Numbered from the stretch's first letter, positions 1-8,844 are shown. The stretch: 64,000 bases of DNA from Clostridiales bacterium (GCA_019419995.1 JAHZHZ010000005.1:1-64000); one strand, 5' to 3'. Numbers and translations are program-made. The notes: generated by a model not told the origin, from the letters alone.

Positions 1-1
1 G

Positions 2-733
2 TTGACCTGCATACATAATGCAGCCCGTGAACCCCACATTGTAGATCTGGCCAACTTCCTCTCCAGCATGGGGGCCTATATCAAGGGCGCAGGTACGGAT
101 GTGATTCGTATACGAGGTGGACGCGAACTTCATGGCACGAATTATACTGTCGTTCCCGATCAGATCGAGACCGGGACTCTGATGATTGCGGCGGCAGCGG
201 CTGGAGACGACGTATACATTACCGGCGCAATTCCCACCCACATGGAATCGCTATCCGCCAAGCTTTTGGAAATGGGGGTTAACGTGACCAGTGAGGATGA
301 CTGGATTCGCGTTCGTTCCAATCGGGTATATCGTTCCGTAAATGTTAAAACCCAGGGATATCCCGGATTTCCCACGGATTTGCAACAGCCTTTGTCGGCG
401 CTTTTGACTGTGGCCAACGGTACCAGCATTGTCACGGAAACTATTTTTGAATCCCGCTTCCGCTTCCTGGATGAATTGCGGAAAATGGGCGCCAATGTGC
501 GCGTAATTGAATCCAGTGCCATTATTACAGGCGTGGATCACTTGGTGGGAGCCAGGGTAGATGCCTTGGATTTGCGTGCGGGTGCAGCAATGGTTATCGC
601 TGGATTGATGTGTGAAGGCGTCACCGAAATTGGAAATATCGGCTACATTCTGCGGGGCTATGAGCATATTGACCGCAAACTGATGAGCCTGGGCGCGCAT
701 ATTGAGCGAATAAAAGTGGAAGAAAGCTATTAA
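2..733 (+). CDS. murA: UDP-N-acetylglucosamine 1-carboxyvinyltransferase (MurA), C-terminal part
   Basis: First committed step of peptidoglycan synthesis in the cytoplasm: transfers enolpyruvate from PEP to UDP-GlcNAc. The reading frame is open at the left edge, so only about the last 243 residues (of a usual ~420) are present, and the N-terminal half with the catalytic cysteine loop lies outside the window. Visible landmarks are NAAREPH at the start, the PTDLQQPL segment containing the general-base aspartate, and LRGYEHID near the end, which carries the late conserved arginine. It is followed by a 57-base gap and then a separate promoter for the rimP operon, so it is probably the end of an upstream unit. 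Identification is secure; the true start is not visible. Confidence 0.95.
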   Translation: MTCIHNAAREPHIVDLANFLSSMGAYIKGAGTDVIRIRGGRELHGTNYTVVPDQIETGTLMIAAAAAGDDVYITGAIPTHMESLSAKLLEMGVNVTSEDDWIRVRSNRVYRSVNVKTQGYPGFPTDLQQPLSALLTVANGTSIVTETIFESRFRFLDELRKMGANVRVIESSAIITGVDHLVGARVDALDLRAGAAMVIAGLMCEGVTEIGNIGYILRGYEHIDRKLMSLGAHIERIKVEESY

Positions 734-790
734 ATCCCTGTCCGTACGTCAGAATATAACACAAATGCACGGAAAGCTCAAATATTTTGG

Positions 791-819
791 TTGTAATTGG
801 ATGCCCGGCGTGTTATAAT
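791..819 (+). promoter_or_regulatory. Promoter of the rimP-nusA-infB operon
   Basis: TTGTAA (791-796), a 17-base spacer and a perfect TATAAT (814-819) with a TGT extension just upstream (extended -10). It lies 141 bases before the rimP start, leaving a leader that contains a strong hairpin. Sigma-A type by inspection. Confidence 0.8.
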
Positions 820-850
820 AGACTGGCAGGAACAGAACAGGGCTAAAACG

Positions 851-876
851 ACCGCCGATTATCGGCGGTGTGTTTT
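851..876 (+). terminator. Leader hairpin with T-run before rimP (terminator/attenuator)
   Basis: Perfect 9-bp inverted repeat ACCGCCGAT-T-ATCGGCGGT (851-869) followed by GTGTTTTTG. It lies downstream of the rimP promoter and about 90 bases before rimP, so it would attenuate operon transcription rather than end murA. The one-base apparent loop means the real hairpin has a shorter stem. Attenuation is an inference. Confidence 0.55.
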
Positions 877-959
877 TGAAAGCTGAGATTACTTCATTTG
901 TCTGCGTCTGAGCGGATAAGTAGCATATACAGAACCTGCAAAGATGGGGAGGAATCGAT

Positions 960-1466
960 TTGCCGAAAAAAGCGATGTCCGTGCATGAAGCGGAGCGAAT
1001 CGCCCAGCAGATTGCTCAGGAACAGGGCGTAGAACTGGTAGATGTGGAGTTGGTGAAGGAACCGACGGGTTATTTTCTGCGCTTCTATATTGAGAAAACG
1101 GACGACGGCATTTCCCTCAATGAACTGGAGGCATTCCACCGCAGAATTCAGCCGCTGGTGGAAGATGTGGCCTATGATTTTATGGAAGTATCCTCACCGG
1201 GCGCGGACAGACCGTTGAAATCGGACAGGGATTTTGAACGGGCCGAGGGCCTGATTGTAGAAGTGAAGACGTATCGCCCGATTAACGGAGCCAAGCAGTT
1301 TCAAGGGGAGTTGCTTGGCTTGAGAGATGGAAATATTGAGATTTCCGTTGGTGGAGAGATCTTCTCCTTTGCCAGAAAAGATGTGGCGATTGTCCGCCCG
1401 ATCATTGAATTTACCGAGGAGGATCTTCAGGATGATGTGCCCGTGGATCCCGCAGAGAGAACATAA
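960..1466 (+). CDS. rimP: Ribosome maturation factor RimP
   Basis: Cytoplasmic 30S maturation factor, 168 residues, about the family's usual size. The order is the classical one (rimP immediately before nusA). The N-terminal alpha/beta domain carries GVELVDVELVKE, followed by DGISLNELEAFHRRI and VSSPGADRPLKS, which are typical of RimP; the C-terminal SH3-like domain follows. The start is TTG at 960, chosen because GGGGAGGA lies about seven bases upstream. First gene of the translation operon, 20 bases before nusA. Confidence 0.93.
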   Translation: MPKKAMSVHEAERIAQQIAQEQGVELVDVELVKEPTGYFLRFYIEKTDDGISLNELEAFHRRIQPLVEDVAYDFMEVSSPGADRPLKSDRDFERAEGLIVEVKTYRPINGAKQFQGELLGLRDGNIEISVGGEIFSFARKDVAIVRPIIEFTEEDLQDDVPVDPAERT

Positions 1467-1486
1467 TTTTCAGGAGGAAGCTCAAA

Positions 1487-2593
1487 ATGGCAAACGGCGG
1501 CATTGATTCCGTTGAATTTTTCAGCGCTCTGGATGCAATGGCCAAAGAGCGCAGAATTAATAAGGAAGTACTGTTTTCTGCGATTGAATCCGCGCTGATT
1601 TCTGCATATAAAAAGAACTTTGGGAAAAATGCCAATGTCCGCGCCGTGATTGATCCGCAGAAGGGTCAGGTGGAAGTGTACTCCCGCAAGACGGTTGTGG
1701 AAGAAGTAGAGGATCCCCAGTGTGAGATGTCTCTGCAGGATGCACGCCAAATTCGGCCCCAGTATGAAATTGGCGATTTGGTAGAAGTGCCTGTAACGCC
1801 CAGAAACTTTGGGCGTATTGCTGCCCAGACAGGCAAGCAAGTGGTGGTACAGCACTTGCGCGAGGCCGAGCGCGGCGTAATTTACGACGAATACAGTCAG
1901 AAGGAAAATGAAATCCTTACGGCTATCGTGCAGCGCGTTGAGAATAAGCAGGTATTTGTGGAGTTGGGCCGGGTAGAGGGCTTGCTGGAACCTGCTCAGC
2001 AGATGCCTACGGAGGAGTTGAAAGTCAACGACCGCATCAAGGTCTATGTGCTGGAGGTTTCCCGCATGGGCCGGGGGCCTCAGGTGTTTGTTTCCCGCAC
2101 TCATCCGGGGTTGGTAAAGCGCTTATTTGAAATTGAAGTGCCTGAGATTGTCACTGGTGTGGTGCAGATCAAGTCCATTGCCCGTGAAGCGGGTTTCCGC
2201 ACCAAAATGGCTGTGCACTCCACCGACCCCATGATTGATGCAGTGGGTTCCTGCGTAGGGCCAAGGGGTATGCGTGTGGAAAACGTCGTCAATGAACTCA
2301 AAACGGAAAAGATTGACATTGTGAAATGGTCTGCCGATCCTGCTGAATACATTGCCAATGCTTTGAATCCTGCGCGAGTCATCAGCGTGTTTGTATCTGA
2401 AACAGAAAAGGCTGCACGGGTAATTGTACCGGACAATCAGCTCTCTCTGGCTATTGGCAAAGAGGGCCAGAATGCTCGCTTGGCTGCCAAGCTCACGGGT
2501 TGGAAGATCGATATTAAGAGTCAGAGTCAGATGGAGGCGCTGGCAGAGGAATCGGAAGATCAGGCACCAACAGAAGCGGAGGGTGAAGTCTGA
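1487..2593 (+). CDS. nusA: Transcription termination/antitermination factor NusA
   Basis: RNA polymerase-associated elongation and termination factor, 368 residues, the short Gram-positive form without the C-terminal acidic repeats of proteobacteria. The N-terminal polymerase-binding domain (about 1-125) is followed by an S1 domain (about 130-200) and two KH domains; VGPRGMRVENVVNEL and IAIGKEGQNARLA-like segments mark the KH GxxG loops. The start ATG has AGGAGG a short distance upstream. Its stop codon overlaps the ATG of ylxR by one base, indicating translational coupling. Confidence 0.96.
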   Translation: MANGGIDSVEFFSALDAMAKERRINKEVLFSAIESALISAYKKNFGKNANVRAVIDPQKGQVEVYSRKTVVEEVEDPQCEMSLQDARQIRPQYEIGDLVEVPVTPRNFGRIAAQTGKQVVVQHLREAERGVIYDEYSQKENEILTAIVQRVENKQVFVELGRVEGLLEPAQQMPTEELKVNDRIKVYVLEVSRMGRGPQVFVSRTHPGLVKRLFEIEVPEIVTGVVQIKSIAREAGFRTKMAVHSTDPMIDAVGSCVGPRGMRVENVVNELKTEKIDIVKWSADPAEYIANALNPARVISVFVSETEKAARVIVPDNQLSLAIGKEGQNARLAAKLTGWKIDIKSQSQMEALAEESEDQAPTEAEGEV

Positions 2594-2874
2594 TGCCTGT
2601 CAAGCCTCGCAAGATCCCCATGCGCATGTGCGTGGGCTGTCGCGAAATGAAGCCCAAAATGACGCTATTGCGCGTAGTGAAGCCGCAGGAGGGCAATGCA
2701 CACATTGACCGTAGCGGCAAAGCGCCCGGTCGTGGCGCCTATGTATGCAATAGCATTGAGTGTCTGAAAAAGGCCCAGAAAACCCGTGCATTGGAGCGGG
2801 CGCTGGATAGCAAGATTGAAGAGGAAGTCTTCCAGACTCTTCAAGAGGACATTTTAAGCGGGGGAAAAGCATGA
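2593..2874 (+). CDS. ylxR: YlxR/RnpM family RNA-binding protein (DUF448)
   Basis: Small basic protein of 93 residues in its conserved position between nusA and ylxQ. It carries the family motifs MRMCVGCREM near the N-terminus and GKAPGRGAYVC in the middle, followed by a basic helix (KKAQKTRALERAL). Proteins of this family have been described as RNA-binding regulators, including of RNase P in B. subtilis; the exact role here is not shown by the sequence. It overlaps nusA by one base and ylxQ by four. Confidence 0.93.
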   Translation: MPVKPRKIPMRMCVGCREMKPKMTLLRVVKPQEGNAHIDRSGKAPGRGAYVCNSIECLKKAQKTRALERALDSKIEEEVFQTLQEDILSGGKA

Positions 2875-3173
2875 ATCGCCTGCTGAGCCTGCTGGGGCTA
2901 TGTATGCGCGCCGGGAAACTAGTGAGCGGAGAAAAGGCCTGCATACAGACAATTCGAACGGATGGCGCCTGTGTTGTGATTTTAGACATGGCGGCAGCGA
3001 AAAATGCCGAAAAGGCTGTTAAAGATGCCTGTGCGTTTCGCAAGGTACCGCTGGTACTGGTTCCGGAAGACGCACTGGGCTATGCCATTGGGAAACAGGG
3101 CCGCATGGTGGCGGCCGTTACCGATCCGTCGCTTGCGGATCGAATACTGGAGCTCGCGAAAGCGGGCCTGTGA
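2871..3173 (+). CDS. ylxQ: YlxQ, L7Ae-family RNA-binding protein
   Basis: A 100-residue L7Ae/L30e-fold protein, related to archaeal kink-turn binding L7Ae. Typical features are LLGLCMRAGKLVSGEKA at the N-terminus, VVILDMAAAKNAEKAVKDAC and the late YAIGKQGR segment. It starts four bases before the ylxR stop (ATGA overlap) and ends 25 bases before infB. Family function in bacteria is poorly defined; a role in ribosome or rRNA biology is inferred from the operon. Confidence 0.92.
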   Translation: MNRLLSLLGLCMRAGKLVSGEKACIQTIRTDGACVVILDMAAAKNAEKAVKDACAFRKVPLVLVPEDALGYAIGKQGRMVAAVTDPSLADRILELAKAGL

Positions 3174-3198
3174 TTACGTTCGGGGGTGCATTTAGGGA

Positions 3199-5946
3199 AT
3201 GACCAAAGTCAGGGTTCAGGACGCTACCAGAGATTTGAGCACGAATGCCGGAAAGATGTTGGAGAGCATATCGCAAATGCGTAAGAAGACGCAGGATATG
3301 CTTGGTACTCTGCGTAAAATTTCCGGAGATTTCACCCGCGAGGCGCAGGAGAACGCGGAGCGTGAAGCCAAAGAGGAGCAGAAGAAGCGCTATGAGGCCG
3401 AGGCGCAGTATATGAACGCTTACTCCAGCGAGCAGGTGCCTGAGGTGCCCGCAGAACCCCAGAGGGAAACCGAACCCCGAGCTGATGCTGAACCCGTTGT
3501 TGAAACGAAGGTCCAGGAAGAAAGTCCGGCTGCTGAACCGGAAGCTCAGGAAAAGCCGGAAAAGCAAGAGGCTCCCTCGGCTGCTCCGCAGACGGAGTCG
3601 GTGCAACAGCAACCCCGCGGACCTTATGGGCGTCCAGCCCAGCCGGGTCAGGGGGCGCAGCAGCCCCGCGGGCCTTATGGTCGCCCCGCGCAGCCAGGCC
3701 AGGGGGCGCAGCAGCCCCGCGGGCCTTATGGGCGTCCTGCCCAGCCGGGTCAGGGAACGCAGCAGCCTCGTGGGCCTTATGGGCGTCCAGCCCAGCCGGG
3801 CCAGGGAACGCAGCAACCCCGTGGGCCGTATGGCCGCTCTGCCCAGCCGGGCCAGGGAGCACAGCAGGGAAATCGACCCTATGGCCAGCGTCCCCAGTCT
3901 CAAAATCAAGGCGGGCGTAACTTTGGTGGCGCTTCCCGGGGTGGGTTCAACGCACGTCCCAAGCTCTCTGACTTGGCTCCTGCAGTAGAGAAGGAACGGG
4001 TATCCAATTACGATCCCAATAAAAAGCAATATGTGCGTCAGAATGATCCTGAACGTGCGCCTTCCAAGAGCGTTCGTAGGCGGGACAATGGCGTCAATAT
4101 GAGCATTAACGGCTATGATGATGAATTTATCAGGGGCAAGCGCAAGAAGAAGCAGGCGCCTGCACAGACGAAGACGTTTGAACCTGTGCGCATTGAAAAG
4201 GCCGTTATGACGGCAGAAACGATTACGGTGCGTGATCTTTCTGAGCGCATTGGTAAGCCGGCTGGTGAAATCATTAAGAAGCTGATGATGCTGGGCATCA
4301 TCGCCACCATTAACAACGAACTTGATTACGAAACAGCCGGACTCGTATGTGCAGAGTATGATATCGAGTTGGAAAAGAAAATCGCTGAGACTGCGGAAGA
4401 CGCCCTCGAGAAGGAGGACGTGGAAGACGCAGAGGAGGATCTTCAGCCACGTCCTCCTGTGGTGACCATTATGGGCCACGTGGACCATGGCAAGACCTCC
4501 CTGTTGGACTATATCCGTAAGAGTCGGGTGACTGCGGGTGAAGCAGGAGGCATCACTCAGCACATCGGTGCCTATACCGTTAAGCTGGACGGGCGGCAGA
4601 TTACTTTCCTGGATACACCTGGCCATGAGGCTTTCACTTCCATGCGCCTGCGCGGTGCTATGGCTACGGATATTGCAGTATTGGTAGTAGCGGCGGACGA
4701 TGGAGTTATGCCCCAGACAATTGAGGCCATCAACCACGCCAAGGCCGCGGGAGTTCAAACCATCGTTGCAATTAATAAGATCGATAAACCTGCTGCCAAT
4801 ATTGAGCGCATCAAGCAGCAGCTCACGGAATACGATCTGGTCTGTGAGGACTGGGGTGGCGATACCATCATGGTTCCTGTATCCGCAGTAACGGGCGAGG
4901 GCGTAGAGCAGCTGTTGGAAATGATTCTTCTGGTGGCGGAGGTACAGGATTATCGCGCCAACCCGAACCGCAAAGCTCGCGGAATTATCATTGAAGCCAG
5001 ATTGGATAAGGGTCGCGGTCCGGTAGCTACAGTGCTGGTGAAGAATGGCACACTGCATGTGGGCGATACCATCGTTGCAGGTACGGCCTATGGGCGCGTT
5101 CGTGCAATGGTTAATGAGAGGGGAGAGCGCATGAAGAGCGCGGGTCCCTCCGATCCTGTGGAAGTCATCGGCTTTAACGATGTGCCCGAAGCGGGCGATC
5201 AGATTTCTGCTGTGGATGACGACAAGCTCTCCCGTCAGGTAGCGGAGGAGCGCAAGGACCGGCTGCGGGCTGCACTGATTAAGGAGCAGCAGAAGACTAC
5301 GTTGGATGATCTGTTTAATCAGATTTCCGCCGGACAGGTGAAGGATCTCAATGTGATCATTAAGGCGGATGTTCAGGGCTCGGTGGAGGCAGTTCGCCAG
5401 TCTCTGGAAAAGCTTTCCAACGACGAGGTGCGCGTTCGTTCCATCCATGGTGGTGTCGGTGCGATTACCGAAACGGATGTGATGTTGGCTTCCACAGCTA
5501 ATGCCATTATCATCGGCTTTAATGTGCGCCCGGATAACAACGCTCGTGCCATGGCTGAAAAGGAAAAGATAGACGTACGTCTCTACCGTGTCATCTATCA
5601 GGCGATTGAAGATGTGCAGAACGCCATGAAGGGCATGCTGGCACCCAAGTTTAAGGAAGTGTTGTTGGGCCATGCCACCGTGCGCCAGCCTTTCAAGGTT
5701 TCCGGTGTGGGTACCATCGCCGGCTCCTATGTCACCGATGGCAAGATTATCCGCAGCCAGCAAATTCGTCTGCTGAGGGATAACGTGGTTATTCATGAAG
5801 GCAAAATTAGTTCTTTGAAGCGCTACAAGGATGACGCCAAAGAAGTCAATACCGGTTATGAATGCGGTATCGGCATCGAGGGGTACAATGACATTAAAGA
5901 GAACGACGTCATCGAATGCTTCATGATGGAAGAGATCGAGCAGTAA
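3199..5946 (+). CDS. infB: Translation initiation factor IF-2
   Basis: GTPase that places initiator tRNA on the 30S subunit and promotes 50S joining; 915 residues. A long charged, low-complexity N-terminal region (about 1-330) includes five tandem 17-residue repeats (residues about 137-221), then an IF2-N-like subdomain (about 335-385). The G domain begins with GHVDHGKTSL at about 426, followed by DTPGHEAF and NKID, then beta-barrel and C-terminal domains with QGSVEAVRQSL. The start ATG has only a weak GGGA upstream at short distance, so coupling to ylxQ or an alternative start is possible. Confidence 0.97.
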   Translation: MTKVRVQDATRDLSTNAGKMLESISQMRKKTQDMLGTLRKISGDFTREAQENAEREAKEEQKKRYEAEAQYMNAYSSEQVPEVPAEPQRETEPRADAEPVVETKVQEESPAAEPEAQEKPEKQEAPSAAPQTESVQQQPRGPYGRPAQPGQGAQQPRGPYGRPAQPGQGAQQPRGPYGRPAQPGQGTQQPRGPYGRPAQPGQGTQQPRGPYGRSAQPGQGAQQGNRPYGQRPQSQNQGGRNFGGASRGGFNARPKLSDLAPAVEKERVSNYDPNKKQYVRQNDPERAPSKSVRRRDNGVNMSINGYDDEFIRGKRKKKQAPAQTKTFEPVRIEKAVMTAETITVRDLSERIGKPAGEIIKKLMMLGIIATINNELDYETAGLVCAEYDIELEKKIAETAEDALEKEDVEDAEEDLQPRPPVVTIMGHVDHGKTSLLDYIRKSRVTAGEAGGITQHIGAYTVKLDGRQITFLDTPGHEAFTSMRLRGAMATDIAVLVVAADDGVMPQTIEAINHAKAAGVQTIVAINKIDKPAANIERIKQQLTEYDLVCEDWGGDTIMVPVSAVTGEGVEQLLEMILLVAEVQDYRANPNRKARGIIIEARLDKGRGPVATVLVKNGTLHVGDTIVAGTAYGRVRAMVNERGERMKSAGPSDPVEVIGFNDVPEAGDQISAVDDDKLSRQVAEERKDRLRAALIKEQQKTTLDDLFNQISAGQVKDLNVIIKADVQGSVEAVRQSLEKLSNDEVRVRSIHGGVGAITETDVMLASTANAIIIGFNVRPDNNARAMAEKEKIDVRLYRVIYQAIEDVQNAMKGMLAPKFKEVLLGHATVRQPFKVSGVGTIAGSYVTDGKIIRSQQIRLLRDNVVIHEGKISSLKRYKDDAKEVNTGYECGIGIEGYNDIKENDVIECFMMEEIEQ
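3607..3861 (+). repeat. Five in-frame 51-bp tandem repeats in infB
   Basis: Five contiguous 51-bp units (3607, 3658, 3709, 3760, 3811), each encoding QQPRGPYGRPAQPGQGA with minor changes (A/T at the last position, S for P in unit 5). Differences between units are mostly synonymous, for example CGT/CGC and CCC/CCT, so the protein repeat is better conserved than the DNA. A sixth degenerate unit (NRPYGQRPQ) follows. Confidence 0.95.
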
Positions 5947-6032
5947 AGAGTGATTCAGCGGCGGGCGTTCATTCCGGTGGACGCCCGCTGCGTATGTCAA
6001 ATTCTGCAAAAGCAGTGAGGAAAGGAGCCAAT

Positions 6033-6392
6033 ATGGCAGCATATGACCGCATTGACCGCATTTCTGAGGAAGTGCATAAGGCTATAGATAGAATAATCAG
6101 GGACGAACTTAACGATCCCCGGATTGGTGGAACCTGGAGCATTGTACGCTGTGAAGTGACGCGGGATTTGCGTTATGCAAAAGTGCGGGTGAGCATTTTG
6201 GAGACAGAGCGGCGCAAGCCTATGATGGAGGCGCTGAACCGAGCAGCTGGTTTTGTGCGAAGAGAACTGGGACATGAAGTGGATTTGCGCTATGTACCGG
6301 AAGTTATCTTTGAATTGGATACCAATATGGAATATGCAGCCCGGATCAATGAACTGTTGAAGGAGAATGAAAAGCATGGGCCGAATGAGTGA
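6033..6392 (+). CDS. rbfA: 30S ribosome-binding factor RbfA
   Basis: Cold-shock 30S maturation factor acting on the 16S 5' helix; 119 residues, the normal size, a single KH-like domain. Recognisable segments are RISEEVHKAIDRIIRDELNDPRI, VTRDLRYAKVRVSI and VPEVIFELDTNMEYAARI. The start ATG 6033 is preceded by AAAGGAG with a 5-base spacer; the frame is open further upstream to 5916 but that extension is not conserved RbfA sequence. The 86-base gap after infB contains an 8-bp GC hairpin (5961-5968 with 5981-5988). The ylxP gene found between infB and rbfA in Bacillus is absent. Confidence 0.94.
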   Translation: MAAYDRIDRISEEVHKAIDRIIRDELNDPRIGGTWSIVRCEVTRDLRYAKVRVSILETERRKPMMEALNRAAGFVRRELGHEVDLRYVPEVIFELDTNMEYAARINELLKENEKHGPNE

Positions 6393-7365
6393 ACTGGCGG
6401 AGCTTTTGAAGGCCAGCGATGACTGCGTTCTTCTCGGCCATGTAAATCCAGATGGAGATTCCGCAGGCAGCTGTATTGCGCTTGCCCTGGCGCTTCAAAC
6501 CCTGGGGAAGCGGGTCTGTGTTCATTTGCCGGGTGGGTTACCCCAGATGTATAGGGATTTTTATACCCAGGTGCAGCTTTGTACAATAGAGCAGTTGCCC
6601 TTCGTTCCTCAGTTAGCCTTTGCGGTGGATGTATCAGAAGCCGAACGGTTGGGGGATGGGAAGCAATTGTTTGATAGCTGTGCTCGGAAGGCGGTGTTAG
6701 ATCATCACGCTACCAACTCAGGCTATGGACAGGTCTGCCTGATAGACGGTGCGGCGGCCTCTTGCGGCGAACTGGCAGTGGAGTTGATTGGCGAACTGGG
6801 TGTAAGACTTGTGCCTCAAATGGCCCAATGGCTTTTTATTGCCATTTGTACTGATAGTGGACGCTTCGGCTATTCCAGTACTCGTCCGGAGACGCTGGAG
6901 GCTGCGGCTCAATGCCTGCGGGCGGGCATCGATGTGGATCAGATTACCCGAAAACTTTATTGCACCCGCAGTGAGGGCCGTACCCGGCTGCTTGGACGGG
7001 TACTTACCGGTCTGGAACTGGACCCGGAAAAACAAATGTGCTGGGCCAGACTCACGGAGGAGATGTTTAAGGAGACGGGCGCGCTCCGGGAAGATAGCGA
7101 GGGTATCGTAAATTATCTGCTGGAGATCCAGGGTGTGTCCTTTGCCTGCCTGGCGGAACAGCGGGGAGATCAGACAAAATTCTCCTTGAGGGGGAAACCG
7201 CCCTTTAACGTAGCTGCAGGGGTTGCAGTTCCGCTGGGTGGCGGAGGACATACCGGAGCGGCAGGAGTTACGCTGAACATGCCGATGGAAGAAGCCCTGC
7301 AAAAGGTACTTACCCAGGCTGGTATGGCGCTCAGGGAACTGAAGGAAATGGGAAAAAACGGATGA
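6376..7365 (+). CDS. nrnA: DHH/DHHA1 phosphoesterase, NrnA-like (oligoribonuclease / pAp phosphatase)
   Basis: Predicted cytoplasmic enzyme degrading short RNA oligonucleotides and 3',5'-pAp. The DHH domain shows GHVNPDGDSAGS (residues about 22-33), a metal-binding VDVSE region and LDHHATN; the C-terminal DHHA1 domain ends with GGGGHTGAAG, the substrate-binding glycine motif. About 329 residues, typical for NrnA. Three in-frame ATGs lie close together (6367, 6376, 6385); 6376 is preferred because AAGGAG at 6359-6364 is too close to 6367. It overlaps the end of rbfA and shares ATGA with truB. Confidence 0.9.
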   Translation: MGRMSELAELLKASDDCVLLGHVNPDGDSAGSCIALALALQTLGKRVCVHLPGGLPQMYRDFYTQVQLCTIEQLPFVPQLAFAVDVSEAERLGDGKQLFDSCARKAVLDHHATNSGYGQVCLIDGAAASCGELAVELIGELGVRLVPQMAQWLFIAICTDSGRFGYSSTRPETLEAAAQCLRAGIDVDQITRKLYCTRSEGRTRLLGRVLTGLELDPEKQMCWARLTEEMFKETGALREDSEGIVNYLLEIQGVSFACLAEQRGDQTKFSLRGKPPFNVAAGVAVPLGGGGHTGAAGVTLNMPMEEALQKVLTQAGMALRELKEMGKNG

Positions 7366-8276
7366 ATGGTTTTTTAATCGCAAACAAGCCGAAGGGAATT
7401 ACCAGTTCCGATCTGGTGGTCTATGTGCGTAAAAGGCTTCCTCGGGGTACAGCGATAGGACATGGTGGTACGCTGGATCCGGAGGCTTCGGGCGTATTGC
7501 CGCTGTGCATTGGAAATGCCACGCGCCTGTTTGATTATATTATCGATAAGCAGAAGACTTATGTAGCTGAACTACAGCTGGGAATTGAAACGGATACACA
7601 GGATGCCACCGGGCAGGTCATAGCCCAAAATGAGGTGCGCGTGGGGTCTGCTGAGCTTCTGGAAATTCTGGAAGAATTTACTGGAGAAATTGAACAGATT
7701 CCCCCCATGTATTCTGCCCTCAAGCGTGGGGGGAAGCGGTTGTATCAGTTGGCGCGCCGTGGGGAACAGCTGCAATTGGAGCCCCGCAAGTGCAGGGTGG
7801 ATGAAATAAAATTGCTTGAAACGTGTCAGGGGAATCGCTATCGAATCCAGATAAGTTGCGGCAAAGGTGTTTATATTCGCACGCTTTGCCACGACATCGG
7901 ACGTAGGTTGGGTTGTGGAGGACACATGGCTAGCTTGCAGCGTGTCCGCGCAGGCGTATTTACGTTGGATGAAGCCATGACGCCTGAAGAGATTGACGCT
8001 GCTTTTCAAAAAGGACGGCTGGATGAATGTCTTCTTGCGCCGGATGCGCCTCTGGGACATCTGCCGCGACTGGATCTGACGGCACAAGCCCGGCATGCGG
8101 TAATTAATGGGAATCTTTTAAAGCCCCAGTGGATGCTTCGACCTGCGCCGAACTGCGATGTACTGCGCATCTATCTCCAGGGGGAATTTGCTGGAATTGG
8201 ATGTACACAGGAGGATGGCACGGTGCGCTTTCGAGCGATGCTGTTGCCCCGGGAGGACAGCCATGCAGGTGTTTAA
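7362..8276 (+). CDS. truB: tRNA pseudouridine(55) synthase TruB
   Basis: Converts U55 of the T-loop of most tRNAs to pseudouridine; 304 residues, normal length. The catalytic-aspartate motif GHGGTLDPEASGVL is near residue 34, preceded by the KPKGITSSD substrate loop; KGVYIRTLCHDIG is the later conserved segment, and a C-terminal PUA-like region follows. The ATG overlaps the nrnA stop by four bases, implying coupled translation. Its own end overlaps the ribF-like start by 14 bases. Confidence 0.96.
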   Translation: MNGFLIANKPKGITSSDLVVYVRKRLPRGTAIGHGGTLDPEASGVLPLCIGNATRLFDYIIDKQKTYVAELQLGIETDTQDATGQVIAQNEVRVGSAELLEILEEFTGEIEQIPPMYSALKRGGKRLYQLARRGEQLQLEPRKCRVDEIKLLETCQGNRYRIQISCGKGVYIRTLCHDIGRRLGCGGHMASLQRVRAGVFTLDEAMTPEEIDAAFQKGRLDECLLAPDAPLGHLPRLDLTAQARHAVINGNLLKPQWMLRPAPNCDVLRIYLQGEFAGIGCTQEDGTVRFRAMLLPREDSHAGV

Positions 8277-8826
8277 TTCGGAGATGGACTACAATCTGGG
8301 CCCGGCAGTGGCAGTGCTGGGAACTTTTGATGGCGTACACATCGGTCATCAGGCGCTGATTAATCGTGCGATGGCGTTGGCAGATGAGATGAAAGCCGCC
8401 AGTGTAGTATGCACGTTTGATCGGCATCCTCTGTCTCTGCTCTGTCCTCAGCGGACACCTGCGCCCCTTATGACGGTGGAAGAAAAATTGGATAAGCTGC
8501 GGGCGATGGGCGTGGATGCGGTCATTGTGAAACCTTTTACGGAGGCGTTTGCGGCCATGCCTGCAGAATCATATCTCCGATTGCTGGCAAGGCAGCTCAG
8601 GCTCAAGGCGGTGGTGGCAGGGTTTAATTACACCTTTGGTGCGGGCGGAAGAGGAAATGCGGCGCTGATTAAGGAAATGGCAGAAACGCTCTGTTATCGG
8701 GCAGAGATTGTAGAAGCAATTCTGGATGGAGCGGATGTGGTGTCTTCCACACTCATTCGCGGCCTGGTTGCCCAGGGGGATTGGGCGCGGGTAGATCGAT
8801 TGATGAAATTACAGGTTAAAGTTTGA
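8263..8826 (+). CDS. ribF: RibF-like FMN adenylyltransferase domain protein lacking riboflavin kinase domain
   Basis: Contains only the nucleotidyltransferase half of bifunctional RibF, which makes FAD from FMN and ATP. LGTFDGVHIGHQALI is the nucleotide-binding HxGH-type motif, and VVSSTLIRGLVAQGDW is the usual end of the domain. The protein stops at residue 187, whereas full RibF is about 310 residues with a C-terminal flavokinase domain. No flavokinase sequence follows, only the rpsO promoter. The start at 8263 is chosen for GGGAGGAC upstream; the open frame extends further into truB but without family similarity. It may be monofunctional or recently shortened. Confidence 0.85.
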   Translation: MQVFNSEMDYNLGPAVAVLGTFDGVHIGHQALINRAMALADEMKAASVVCTFDRHPLSLLCPQRTPAPLMTVEEKLDKLRAMGVDAVIVKPFTEAFAAMPAESYLRLLARQLRLKAVVAGFNYTFGAGGRGNAALIKEMAETLCYRAEIVEAILDGADVVSSTLIRGLVAQGDWARVDRLMKLQVKV

Positions 8827-8844
8827 GAAAATCCCTGCACTGCG

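Noticed and set aside
3607..3861. Tandem 51-bp repeats considered as a CRISPR-like or satellite array
   Set aside because: They are in frame, without spacers, and encode a protein repeat inside IF-2.
3118..6042. Long open frame (974 codons) on the minus strand opposite infB
   Set aside because: It is entirely opposite the certain IF-2 gene, has no family similarity and no ribosome site, and its Leu/Arg/His-rich content is the usual shadow of a GC-biased third-position gene.
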